Origin: [Clostridium] asparagiforme DSM 15981 | Lineage (GTDB): Bacteria > Bacillota > Clostridia > Lachnospirales > Lachnospiraceae | DNA length: 64,000 nt | Assembly: GCA_025149125.1 (NCBI GenBank) | Contig: CP102272.1 | Coordinates: 4,588,001-4,652,000, forward strand | Reading direction: 5' to 3' | Shown here: one piece after another, positions 36,643-45,209 of the stretch | Position numbering within the stretch: the first letter of the stretch is position 1 | Layout: each line of letters begins with the position of its first letter | Notes under the pieces: generated by a model | What the model saw: the letters and a program-made list of their open reading frames with translations, nothing else | Databases searched by the model: none | What the model was told of the DNA's origin: nothing | Position numbers and translations under genes: made by a program

Positions 36643-37363
36643 AAAACTGTTCCGCAGCGTTACCGCTTTGCTTGCCGCCCTTGTACTCATGGGCGGCTTT
36701 TCTGTTACCGCTTTTGCGGGCGGCGGTGATGTGAGCGACGAGCCGCCTACCCCCGTAACCGAAACCGAGCCGGAAGAAACGACGGGCGGCTATGAGCCGC
36801 AGCCCTTAACGCCGGAGGGCAACATGAGCCTTGTGGACGACATAACGGGCGAAGCGTCCGGCGATAAGCAGTTTATTACCGTCGTTACGAAAAACGGAAA
36901 CTATTTTTACATCATCATTGACCGCGCCGAGGACGGAGAAAACACCGTCCATTTCCTCAATCAAGTTGATGAAAAAGACCTTTTGCAGCTTATGGAGGAC
37001 GAACAGACCGAAGCCCCCGCTTGTAGCTGTACTGAAAAATGCGTTGCCGGAAGCGTCAACACCGATTGCCCCGTTTGCAGCGTCAATATGAGCGAGTGCG
37101 CGGGCAAGGAAGCCGAGCCGGAGCCGGAAGAAACCGAGCAGCCGGAGCCGGAGGAAGATAAAGGCGGCGGCATGGGCGGTGCTATTCTGCTTGTCGTGCT
37201 GCTTCTTGCCGCAGTGGGCGGCGGCGCGTTCTATTACTTTAAGATTATGAAGCCCAAAAAGGACGCGGCAAAAGGCAGCAGCAACCTTGACGATCTCGAT
37301 TTTGACGAGGACGACGAGGACGAGGAAGAATTAGAAACCGAGCAGGAGGACGAGGAAGTATGA
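36632..37363 (+). CDS. DUF4366-family secreted ICE membrane protein
   Basis: The 243-residue protein has a signal peptide (KLFRSVTALLAALVLMGG...FAGG) and an extracellular domain with FITVVTKNGNYFYIIIDRA. A Cys-rich stretch (CSCTEKCVAG...CPVCSVNMSEC), a C-terminal membrane helix and a very acidic tail (DEDDEDEEELETEQ) follow. The start ATG 36632 lies in the previous gene's end with an AGGAGG RBS. It belongs to the cell-surface part of the mating apparatus. Molecular role unknown. Confidence 0.75.
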   Translation: MKHKKLFRSVTALLAALVLMGGFSVTAFAGGGDVSDEPPTPVTETEPEETTGGYEPQPLTPEGNMSLVDDITGEASGDKQFITVVTKNGNYFYIIIDRAEDGENTVHFLNQVDEKDLLQLMEDEQTEAPACSCTEKCVAGSVNTDCPVCSVNMSECAGKEAEPEPEETEQPEPEEDKGGGMGGAILLVVLLLAAVGGGAFYYFKIMKPKKDAAKGSSNLDDLDFDEDDEDEEELETEQEDEEV

Positions 37364-39435
37364 AACTTGTAATTGCAGAGAAACCGAGCGTCGGGGCGGC
37401 GATTGCCGCCGTACTTGGCGCGAATAAAAAGCGCAGCGGATATTTTGAGGGCAGCGGCTACCTTGTGTCCTGGTGTATCGGGCATTTGATTAGCCTTGCG
37501 GACGCGGCGACCTACAACGAGCAGTACCGAAAATGGAAGTATGACGATCTCCCCATTGTCCCGCAGGATTGGCAGTTTACCGTTGCCAGCGGCAAGGAGC
37601 AGCAGTTTTCCGTACTCAAAGACCTTATGCACCGCAGCGACGTTTCCGAGATTGTCAATGCGTGCGACAGCGGGCGCGAGGGAGAACTCATTTTTCGCTT
37701 TGTCTATGAACAGGCAAATTGCAAAAAGCCCTTTTCCCGCCTTTGGATTAGCAGTATGGAAGAAAGCGCAATCCGCGAGGGCTTTTCAAACCTCAAAGAC
37801 GGGCGCAGCTATGACAACCTCTATCAATCCGCGCTTTGCAGAGCAAAGGCAGATTGGCTTGTCGGGATTAACGCGACCCGCCTTTTCTCTATCCTCTATC
37901 ACAAAACGCTGAATGTCGGCAGAGTGCAGACGCCCACCCTTACCATGCTGGTAAACCGCGACTATGCGATCAGCAGCTTTAAGAAAGAAAAATATCATGT
38001 TGTCCGTCTGGACGTTGGCGGCGTTGCCGCCCTTTCGGAACGGCAGGACGACGAAGCGGCGGCGCGGCATATGAAAGCGGCTTGCGAGAAATCGCAGGCC
38101 GTTTGTACTTCCCTCAAAAAAGAGAAAAAGACCGTTGCACCGCCGAAGCTGTTTGACCTTACCGCGTTGCAGCGCGAAGCCAACCGCCTGTACGGGTTTA
38201 CGGCGAAACAGACCCTTGATTATGCGCAAGCCCTCTACGAAAAGCGGCTTTTGACCTATCCCCGCACCGACAGCAAATATATCACTTCCGATATGCAGGA
38301 CAGCACAAAGGAACTCATTACCGGGCTTTGTTCGCTGCTTCCCTTTATGCGGGACGTGAAGCTGCAAGCCGACCTTACAAGGATTTGCGACAACAGCAAA
38401 GTAACCGACCACCACGCCATTTTGCCGACAGCGGAATTTTTGAAAAACGGTTTTGCGCCCCTTGCCGAGAGCGAGAAAAAGCTAATGACCCTTGTGTGCG
38501 CAAAACTGCTTTGCGCCGTTGCCGCGCCCTATACCTATGAAGCGGTTACGGCGGTTTTCACTTGCGGCGGCTATCCCTTTACCGCAAAGGGCAGGACGAC
38601 GCTTTGCGAGGGTTGGCGCGAGATTGAAAGACTATCCCGCGCCGTAGCTGAAGAACAGGACGAGGACGCAGAGCCGGAAGCGGTTTTGCCCCCGCTTACC
38701 GAGGGGCAGACCTTTGACAATCCGGCAGCGGAGATCTCCGAGCGTTACACGCAGCCCCCAAAGGCATTTACCGAAGATACGTTGCTTTCGGCTATGGAGA
38801 GCGCGGGCAAGGAGGAAACGCCGGAGGACGCGGAACGCAAGGGATTAGGCACCACCGCGACGCGGGCGGGTATCATTGAAAAACTCATTTCAGCGGGCTT
38901 TGCCGAGCGCAAGGGCAAGAAACTAATCCCCACAAAAGACGGGTATAACCTTGTCGCCATTCTGCCCGAAAGCCTTACGTCCCCGCAGCTTACGGCAGAA
39001 TGGGAAACGCGCCTTACCGGGATTGCAAAGGGCAGCGACAGCCCCGCCGACTTCATGCGCGGGATTGAGGAAATGACAGCGGGGCTTGTCAAGACCTATT
39101 CCGCGATTTCCGAGGATAAAGCGAAGCTGTTTACCCCGCAGAGGGAAGCAATCGGCACTTGCCCCCGTTGCGGCGCGGCGGTTTATGAGGGCAAGAAAAA
39201 CTTTTATTGCTCCGACAGGGCTTGCAGCTTTGTGATGTGGAAGAATGACCGCTTTTTTGAGCAGCGCAAAAAGACTTTCACAAAGGCGATTGCCGCCGCC
39301 CTTTTGAAAGACGGAAAGGTAAAAATCAAGGGTATGTACTCCACCAAGACGGGAAAGACCTTTGACGGGGTTGTGCTGCTTGCCGACACAGGCGGCAAGT
39401 ATGTAAACTTCCGCGTCGAGCAGAACCGAAAATGA
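37360..39435 (+). CDS. topB: DNA topoisomerase III (type IA)
   Basis: The 691-residue protein has a TOPRIM domain (MKLVIAEKPSVG; ACDSGREGELIF near residue 105) and the catalytic Tyr in LTYPRTDSKYI (near 301). A C-terminal zinc ribbon (CPRCGAAVYEG...CSDRACSF) completes it. ICE-borne copies are thought to relax DNA during transfer or re-circularisation. Starts by ATGA overlap with the previous gene. Confidence 0.92.
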   Translation: MKLVIAEKPSVGAAIAAVLGANKKRSGYFEGSGYLVSWCIGHLISLADAATYNEQYRKWKYDDLPIVPQDWQFTVASGKEQQFSVLKDLMHRSDVSEIVNACDSGREGELIFRFVYEQANCKKPFSRLWISSMEESAIREGFSNLKDGRSYDNLYQSALCRAKADWLVGINATRLFSILYHKTLNVGRVQTPTLTMLVNRDYAISSFKKEKYHVVRLDVGGVAALSERQDDEAAARHMKAACEKSQAVCTSLKKEKKTVAPPKLFDLTALQREANRLYGFTAKQTLDYAQALYEKRLLTYPRTDSKYITSDMQDSTKELITGLCSLLPFMRDVKLQADLTRICDNSKVTDHHAILPTAEFLKNGFAPLAESEKKLMTLVCAKLLCAVAAPYTYEAVTAVFTCGGYPFTAKGRTTLCEGWREIERLSRAVAEEQDEDAEPEAVLPPLTEGQTFDNPAAEISERYTQPPKAFTEDTLLSAMESAGKEETPEDAERKGLGTTATRAGIIEKLISAGFAERKGKKLIPTKDGYNLVAILPESLTSPQLTAEWETRLTGIAKGSDSPADFMRGIEEMTAGLVKTYSAISEDKAKLFTPQREAIGTCPRCGAAVYEGKKNFYCSDRACSFVMWKNDRFFEQRKKTFTKAIAAALLKDGKVKIKGMYSTKTGKTFDGVVLLADTGGKYVNFRVEQNRK

Positions 39436-39800
39436 TTAGGCTTGATGAAAAGCAGTATCGAGCCGTTAAGAAAATGACCCGCGCCGCGTGCGCCAACAAC
39501 GATTGCGGGAACTGTCTGCTATTGGACGACGGGGAAACTTGCGTGTGTGTGCAGAGTATCAGCTATTCGCTGTTATGCCGTTATTTCCGCGAAGCGGTTT
39601 TACCCGCAGACAGGCAGCTTTGCGAACAGATCACCCGCAGCGGGGAAACCGATTTGAAGCGTTGCGCGGTATGCGGCAGCACGTTTGCGGCGGGCAGCAA
39701 TCGGGCGAAATACTGTCCCGATTGTGCGGCAAAGATACGCCGCAGGCAGAAAGCGGAAAGCGAGAGAAACAGGCGTTTACGGATAAGAACAACTACATAG
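39432..39800 (+). CDS. Cysteine-rich VLP-type ICE protein
   Basis: The 122-residue protein has an N-terminal Cys cluster (CANNDCGNCLLLDDGETCVC) and a zinc-ribbon-like pair CAVCG...CPDC near the end, then a basic tail. It fits the Cys-rich VLP family from Tn1549-like elements. Nucleic-acid binding is plausible but not shown. Overlaps topB by ATGA. Confidence 0.72.
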   Translation: MIRLDEKQYRAVKKMTRAACANNDCGNCLLLDDGETCVCVQSISYSLLCRYFREAVLPADRQLCEQITRSGETDLKRCAVCGSTFAAGSNRAKYCPDCAAKIRRRQKAESERNRRLRIRTTT

Positions 39801-39895
39801 CAAGCACAGCAAACGAGTACCCGTTTGCGAGAAATGCCCGCGCTGCTCTATGGGAAGCGCGGGCATTTTGCTTGTTGGGATAGTCCCAAACCCTT
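39797..39895 (+). repeat. Inverted repeat copy A with nested dyads (oriT-like)
   Basis: Matches the reverse complement of 46858-46923. It contains GCAAACG-AGTACC-CGTTTGC and TTGGGATAGTCCCAA dyads, plus a hairpin (GCCCGCGCT/AGCGCGGGC) that is absent from copy B. It lies just upstream of the anti-restriction gene. Confidence 0.6.
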
Positions 39896-39925
39896 AAAAA
39901 TCGAGAAAGGACGTGATGAAACAAT

Positions 39926-42900
39926 ATGCCGTATTCTTCATACGACCATGACAAATTGGAAACCGCCGAAACCATGCGGATAGAACGCCGGATATATTTT
40001 GAAGCAAAGGACGGGGATATTGCCCCCTATGTTTCCTTGCCGCCGGAGCAGCTACACGCCATGCGCGAGGAAAGCGCGGCAGCGGAACAGGCGATTTTTA
40101 ACGATCTCTCAAGCCGCGCCGCCGCATGGGAGGAACAGGCGGGCAAAACGCTTTTGCTTGACAAAGCGATTGAATACACAAGGACAACCGTTGTGCAGCA
40201 CACTTCTAACGAGTGGCAGAAAGGCGAATATGACCGATATACCCGCAGCAACCGGGTATATCAGATGAACTACCACATTTACGAGAACACCCGTTACGAC
40301 AGGGAGAAGCAGCAAAGCGTCCCTTACTCTTATTCTCTCACATGGGGCGTTTATACCAACAGCCCGAACAGGAACGGGCAAGCGAAGATTGCCGGACAGG
40401 ACAGAAAGGTTTTTTCCGACAAGGCGGCTATGGAAAAGTATCTGAATGGACGTATCAAAGCATACGACCGTCTGTTTACGGAAATCTCCCCGCCTATCCC
40501 GCAGGAGTACGCCGACTATTTCAAAGTAAACGGTATGCTCATGCCGGACTACACCATAGAGGGCGAAGAACTCCCGCAGCAGCAACAGGCGGCAGCTATC
40601 CCCGAAAATACCGGGCAGGAAAAGGAGCGTGAACACATGAGCGAACAGTTTTCTATTATGATAGGCAACCGCAGCCGCTTTGAAGCGGGCGACCCAAGCG
40701 GCTATTGGTTGGATATGCCCGCTACAAAAGAGCAGCTTCACGAAGCCATGCAGAGCGTCGGCATTACCGCCGATAACCCGCAGGATTTTTCCATTCGCGG
40801 CTATTCCGACGACCCGGAGAAACATATTGCTTTGCCTTATGAAATGGTATGCGCCGCCGACGTGGACGAACTCAATTTTCTTGCGGCGCGGCTCGAACAG
40901 CTTGACCCCGCCGAGGTTGGCAAGCTGAACGCAGCTTTGCAGCAGAAAAACGGGCTTGCAAATATCGGACAGGTAATTGACTTCACCTACAACGTGGATT
41001 TTTACGTCCATATCCCCGAAGTACATACCTACCGCGATTTAGGCGATTATTACTTAAATCAATCCGGCATGGTACAAATGCCCGAAAAATGGAAAGGCGG
41101 CATTGACCTTACTACTTTTGGCAGAAACGCCGCCGAGCATGAAAAGGGCGCGTTTACCGAATACGGCTATCTCGTCGAAAGCGGCGACGAGTGGGAGCGT
41201 CAGTTTGAGGGGCGCGAAGTGCCGGAGGAATACCGCATTATGAGTTACCCGCAGCAAGAGCGCGGCGAACAGGATAAAGTCTTTATGGACGCAGCCGAAG
41301 CGCAGCAGACAGAAACGCCGCCCGCCGAGCCGCCGCAGCCCCGCCCCGTCGTGCCGATTATCCTTTCTTCTGAAAAACCCGGCGACAAGGTAAAGGAGAT
41401 CACCGCCCGTCTGGAACAGGGCATACAAGCGATTTTTGACAGCGACCGCTACAAAGAGTTTTTAACGGCTATGTCAAAGTTTCACGATTACAGCTTGAAT
41501 AACACTATCCTAATTGCCATGCAGGGCGGCAATTTGGTAAAGGGCTATTCACAATGGCAGAAAGAGTTTGACCGCCATGTGAAAAGCGGCGAGAAAGGCA
41601 TTAAAATCTTTGCCCCCGCGCCCTACAAGGTAAAAAAGCTGGTGGATAAAATCGACCCCGACACAAGAAAGCCCATACTTGACAGCGAGGGAAAGACGGT
41701 TAAGGAAGAAAAGGAAGTTACCGTTCCCGCCTTTAAGGTTGTAACCGTCTTTGACATTTCGCAGACCGAGGGCAAGGAGTTCCCCGATCTTTCGGTTAAG
41801 CCGCTGCTTGCCGATGTGGAACAGTACGAGGACTTTTTCGCTGCCCTTGAAAAAGCGTCCCCCGTTCCGATTGCTTTTGAGCAGATCACAAACGGCGCAA
41901 ACGGATATTTCAGCTTGACCGATAAGCGAATTGCTATCAAAGAGGGCGTGAGTGAGTTACAGGCGGTAAAGACCGCCATTCACGAAATCGCCCATGCGAA
42001 GCTGCATGACGTGGACTTAAACGCCCCGCTGGAGGAGCAAAACCGCGTTGACCGCCGCAGCCGCGAGGTACAGGCTGAAAGCGTTGCCTATACGGTGTGT
42101 CAGCATTTCGGGCTTGATACGTCGGATTACTCTTTCGGGTATGTGGCGGGCTGGAGCAGCGGCAAGGAAATGACCGAATTAAAAGCGTCCCTTGAAACGA
42201 TACAGGCGACCGCAAAGGAACTCATTACCGAGATTGAGGGGCATTTTACCGAATTGCAGCAGCAGCGGCAAGCCGAGCAGGAGCAGGAAGCGAAAGCAAA
42301 AGAAACCTTGCTTCTCAACGGCAAGGAGGACAGCTACGGGATTTATCAGTTAGCCCGCAGAGATGAAACTATGGATTTGCGCTTTGAGCCGTTCGACCGT
42401 CTGCAAGCAACGGGGCATACCGTTGACCGGGCAAATTATGAACTCGTCTATACCGCGCCGCTTACAAAGGATATGACGCTTGGCGGCATTTGGGAAAAGT
42501 TTAATATCGACCACCCCGCCGATTTTAAGGGGCATAGCCTTTCCGTTTCCGACATTGTTGTGCTTCATCAGAACGGCGAGAACACCGCCCATTATGTAGA
42601 CAGCATAGGTTTTCAGCAGGTGCCGGAGTTTTTGCAGGAACAAGCGCAGCAGACCCCCGTATTTGATAAGCTATCTCCCGAACAGCAGCAAGCCCTATCC
42701 GATACCGTAAAAGATACGCTGCAACTGCTTGTAGACGCAGACAAGCGGATTTATGGCGACGTTACGGGCAAGACCCTTGAAGCAATCGCGGCACAAGGGT
42801 ATTCCTACAAGGACGGGCAGCTTGAAAAGCAACAGCCGGAAGCGACCCCCGAAAGCCTTATGACGGGCGAAACCGTCAGAACGCCGAGGGGCAATTTTTA

Positions 42901-43321
42901 TATTACCGACATGAGCCGCGAACAGATCGAAGCGGCGGGCTTTGGTTTTCATCATGCGTCGGAGGACGGGAAGTATCTCATTATGGGAAACGGCACACAG
43001 GCTTATGCCATAGCTGCCGAGCAGCCGCAGCGGGATAATCCCTTAAAGCACGTTGAGGATATTGTAGAGCAGAACGACAACAACTTTGACGGGCTTATCA
43101 ATAACACGCCGCAAACGCCCACCGTCGCGGATTTGGAGCAGCGGGCAAAGGCGGGCGAAGCGATCTCCGTTGCCGACCTTGCGAAAGCGGTAAAAGCCGA
43201 GAAACGGGAGCAGCCGCAAAAGAAACCGTCCATTTTGAAGAAGCTGGACGAGTACAAGAAACAGGCGGTGCAGCAACCGAAAGACAAGCAGAAAGAGCAG
43301 AAAAAGGATTTGGAGGTTTGA
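39926..43321 (+). CDS. Multi-domain anti-restriction protein (ArdA-like, ArdC-like, YodL-like)
   Basis: The 1131-residue protein has four parts. Residues 1-230 are an LPD28-like N-terminal region. About 240-460 are ArdA-like, acidic and DNA-mimicking (GYWLDMPATKEQLHEAM; FSIRGYSDD; VDELNFLAARL). About 485-760 are an ArdC-like ssDNA-binding segment with a zinc-metallopeptidase motif HEIAHAKLHD (near 685). About 810-910 are YodL-like (SYGIYQL...LRFEPFDRL), followed by a basic Lys/Gln tail. An internal ATG (40637) has a perfect AAGGAG nine bases upstream, so a shorter form may also be made. It would shield incoming ICE DNA from host restriction. Domain names are from memory of the families. Confidence 0.8.
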   Translation: MPYSSYDHDKLETAETMRIERRIYFEAKDGDIAPYVSLPPEQLHAMREESAAAEQAIFNDLSSRAAAWEEQAGKTLLLDKAIEYTRTTVVQHTSNEWQKGEYDRYTRSNRVYQMNYHIYENTRYDREKQQSVPYSYSLTWGVYTNSPNRNGQAKIAGQDRKVFSDKAAMEKYLNGRIKAYDRLFTEISPPIPQEYADYFKVNGMLMPDYTIEGEELPQQQQAAAIPENTGQEKEREHMSEQFSIMIGNRSRFEAGDPSGYWLDMPATKEQLHEAMQSVGITADNPQDFSIRGYSDDPEKHIALPYEMVCAADVDELNFLAARLEQLDPAEVGKLNAALQQKNGLANIGQVIDFTYNVDFYVHIPEVHTYRDLGDYYLNQSGMVQMPEKWKGGIDLTTFGRNAAEHEKGAFTEYGYLVESGDEWERQFEGREVPEEYRIMSYPQQERGEQDKVFMDAAEAQQTETPPAEPPQPRPVVPIILSSEKPGDKVKEITARLEQGIQAIFDSDRYKEFLTAMSKFHDYSLNNTILIAMQGGNLVKGYSQWQKEFDRHVKSGEKGIKIFAPAPYKVKKLVDKIDPDTRKPILDSEGKTVKEEKEVTVPAFKVVTVFDISQTEGKEFPDLSVKPLLADVEQYEDFFAALEKASPVPIAFEQITNGANGYFSLTDKRIAIKEGVSELQAVKTAIHEIAHAKLHDVDLNAPLEEQNRVDRRSREVQAESVAYTVCQHFGLDTSDYSFGYVAGWSSGKEMTELKASLETIQATAKELITEIEGHFTELQQQRQAEQEQEAKAKETLLLNGKEDSYGIYQLARRDETMDLRFEPFDRLQATGHTVDRANYELVYTAPLTKDMTLGGIWEKFNIDHPADFKGHSLSVSDIVVLHQNGENTAHYVDSIGFQQVPEFLQEQAQQTPVFDKLSPEQQQALSDTVKDTLQLLVDADKRIYGDVTGKTLEAIAAQGYSYKDGQLEKQQPEATPESLMTGETVRTPRGNFYITDMSREQIEAAGFGFHHASEDGKYLIMGNGTQAYAIAAEQPQRDNPLKHVEDIVEQNDNNFDGLINNTPQTPTVADLEQRAKAGEAISVADLAKAVKAEKREQPQKKPSILKKLDEYKKQAVQQPKDKQKEQKKDLEV

Positions 43322-43325
43322 TAGC

Positions 43326-43532
43326 ATGAATATCCGCTTTACCATTGAGGAAGAAAACATAATTGCGATTTACGCCGAGGACAGCCGGGAAAGGACGATT
43401 GATAATATCAACTCTGCCATGCCCTACATGGACGAGGATATGCGCCAGCTTGCCGCCGCAGCGGTAAACAAGCTGCAAGCCATGACGGACAGCGAGTTTT
43501 CCGAAAGGGAGTTTATCTTGACCGACGAGTAA
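43326..43532 (+). CDS. TnpW-family small protein
   Basis: The 68-residue acidic protein, MNIRFTIEEENIIAIY..., matches the short ICE-encoded TnpW type. It starts four bases after the anti-restriction gene and ends at a strong terminator. Function unknown. Confidence 0.65.
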   Translation: MNIRFTIEEENIIAIYAEDSRERTIDNINSAMPYMDEDMRQLAAAAVNKLQAMTDSEFSEREFILTDE

Positions 43533-43546
43533 TAGCCCATAGTACA

Positions 43547-43590
43547 CAGGGGCGCGGTGCCGGCAATCGGCAACCGCGCCCCTGTTTTTT
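43547..43590 (+). terminator. Terminator at the end of the rightward transfer operon
   Basis: An 11-bp stem CAGGGGCGCGG/CCGCGCCCCTG is followed by TTTTTT. It separates the operon from the convergent SLOG gene. Confidence 0.88.
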
Positions 43591-44041
43591 ATCGTTCCAG
43601 CAAGATTATCTTTTTCCCCTGTTTTTGCGCGTACCGCAGCGTCGTATATGCCCCGCCGAAGTCGCGCCATACCATAGCTATTAAATAGTCGCTATTATCC
43701 ACAAGCCACCTGTTGCGGGCGGGTATTGCCCGCTTATAGTGTATCTCCGCTAACTCTGCCGGGATAAGAATGTCGTCAAAACTCGTTTCGTAATACTCCT
43801 TATACTCGTTTAATTTTTGCTGCATATAGGGCAGAACAAGCGTCAGCCGGATTTCTTTGTTTGGGTATTTCCTTTTCAGATTGCGGACAGCAGCAGCGGA
43901 AAATCCGTCGAACTCTCCCATACCGCCGACGTAACAGTATAACGTATCTTCGTTTTCGATCAGCGTTTCAAGCGCGTTTTCTATTTTTTGAGTGCAGGAG
44001 CCGAAAACTTCTCTATGCCCCGCAAAGGTGCAAGTAATCAT
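43589..44041 (-). CDS. SLOG-domain protein (YpsA/DUF1273-like)
   Basis: The 150-residue protein has a Rossmann-like SLOG build: TCTFAGHREVFG at the start, YVGGMGEFDGFSAAAVRNLK with the GG nucleotide-sensing loop, and NSDYLIAMVWRDFGGAYTTLRYAQ. Such proteins are thought to bind nucleotide-derived ligands and occur in phage-defence settings. Here it stands alone inside the ICE, divergent from an XRE regulator. Role not determined. Confidence 0.7.
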   Translation of the reverse strand: MITCTFAGHREVFGSCTQKIENALETLIENEDTLYCYVGGMGEFDGFSAAAVRNLKRKYPNKEIRLTLVLPYMQQKLNEYKEYYETSFDDILIPAELAEIHYKRAIPARNRWLVDNSDYLIAMVWRDFGGAYTTLRYAQKQGKKIILLER

Positions 44042-44113
44042 TGTATTCCCTCACATATATTAGAAATACAGCTTGTGAGGTGGAATATAAAATATTTTCA
44101 AAAAAACACAAAC

Positions 44114-44148
44114 TGTATAAAGTAATTCTTTATACAGATTATTATAAT
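44114..44148 (+). promoter_or_regulatory. Operator and -10 box upstream of the XRE regulator
   Basis: Perfect inverted repeat TGTATAAAG-TAATT-CTTTATACA (44114-44136), seven bases before TATAAT (44143-44148). It covers the -35 region, as expected for an autoregulated repressor, and may also control the divergent SLOG gene. Confidence 0.65.
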
Positions 44149-44203
44149 GATACAGCGGAAAAAATACAATATAGGAAAGAGCGTGATTGCGAGGGATTTT
44201 TGA

Positions 44204-44554
44204 ATGGAATTAGATTATAGAGCGATTGGCAAGCGCATAAAGATTGCCCGTATTAAAGCGGATTTGACACAGGAAGCATTAGCGGAAAAAGCGTCGCTTT
44301 CCACAACACACATGAGCAATATTGAAACGGGCAACTCCAAATTGAGTTTGCCGACGATTGTATCTTTGGCAAATGCCCTTTCCGTTTCTGTTGACGAGTT
44401 TTTATGTGATAGCGTGATACACTCCAAAGATATTTTTTCACAGGAAATACAAGACCTCGTTTCCGATTGCGACGAATACGAAATCCGTATGATTGCAGAC
44501 TTTGTAAGGGCAGCAAAGGAAACCATACGCAAAAATGCCAAACTGAAAGAGTGA
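44204..44554 (+). CDS. XRE-family transcriptional regulator
   Basis: The 116-residue protein has an N-terminal helix-turn-helix (IGKRIKIARIKADLTQEALAEKASLSTTHMSNIETG in two helices). Its length and C-terminal region (EIQDLVSDCDEYEIRMIADFVRAAK) are typical of ICE regulators. A perfect dyad over its promoter suggests self-control. A terminator follows. Confidence 0.85.
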   Translation: MELDYRAIGKRIKIARIKADLTQEALAEKASLSTTHMSNIETGNSKLSLPTIVSLANALSVSVDEFLCDSVIHSKDIFSQEIQDLVSDCDEYEIRMIADFVRAAKETIRKNAKLKE

Positions 44555-44567
44555 TTAGAATAAAGCA

Positions 44568-44608
44568 AGGGCGCGGCTGCCGATTGTTGGCACCGCGCCC
44601 CATTCTTT
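44568..44608 (+). terminator. Terminator after the XRE gene
   Basis: An 8-bp stem GGGCGCGG/CCGCGCCC is followed by CATTCTTTTTT. Confidence 0.8.
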
Positions 44609-44745
44609 TTTGCGTTTTCGTGGAACATTAGAAAGGCACTTTTTGAGGTTTGAGTATAAAGTATCGTCTATGCCGTTTTCGCGCTCTGGAAGCCGCAGAA
44701 ATACAGCCATTTTCAGCCCTTAACGTTCCACTTGCTACCCTTGTT

Positions 44746-45141
44746 TTATGCTTTATCTCTTGCCTTGATATGGAGAAGCAGCATGATGATAAAAGCAAGC
44801 CCGCAGACCACATAAAACCAAAGTTGATCTGCATTGGAGATAATAAACGCCAGCAGCCCGAAAATAACCGCCCAGGCAGCGGACAGCAGCACCCCGATTA
44901 CCCAAAATCCAAAGCGTGTTTTTTGGAGAAACAGCAGCAGCGCGAATACAGCAGCGCCGATCAGCACGCATAATGCAGGGTGTAGCGTGAAAAAGTGATT
45001 GCAGCACACGCCGGATATAATACCGAGGGCGATACTGTCAAAAACAATGATATGCCCGATAAAAAGCCCCACTACCATAAGGATAAAGCTAACTACAAGA
45101 CCGATTATTAAATAGGCTCCCGCCGCCGCTAAATAGCCCAT
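44746..45141 (-). CDS. Small hydrophobic membrane protein, unknown function
   Basis: The 131-residue protein has four predicted membrane helices (for example AYLIIGLVVSFILMVVGLFIG and LWFYVVCGLAFIIMLLLHI, each shortened here in meaning to one helix) and a short basic tail. It lies downstream of the relaxase on the same strand. I do not recognise a family. Confidence 0.55.
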   Translation of the reverse strand: MGYLAAAGAYLIIGLVVSFILMVVGLFIGHIIVFDSIALGIISGVCCNHFFTLHPALCVLIGAAVFALLLFLQKTRFGFWVIGVLLSAAWAVIFGLLAFIISNADQLWFYVVCGLAFIIMLLLHIKARDKA

Positions 45142-45209
45142 ATATACACTTCCTTTGTTCTCTGAATATAGTTTGATTGTAACAGGTTATTGTAAAGAAA
45201 TCTACGGTC

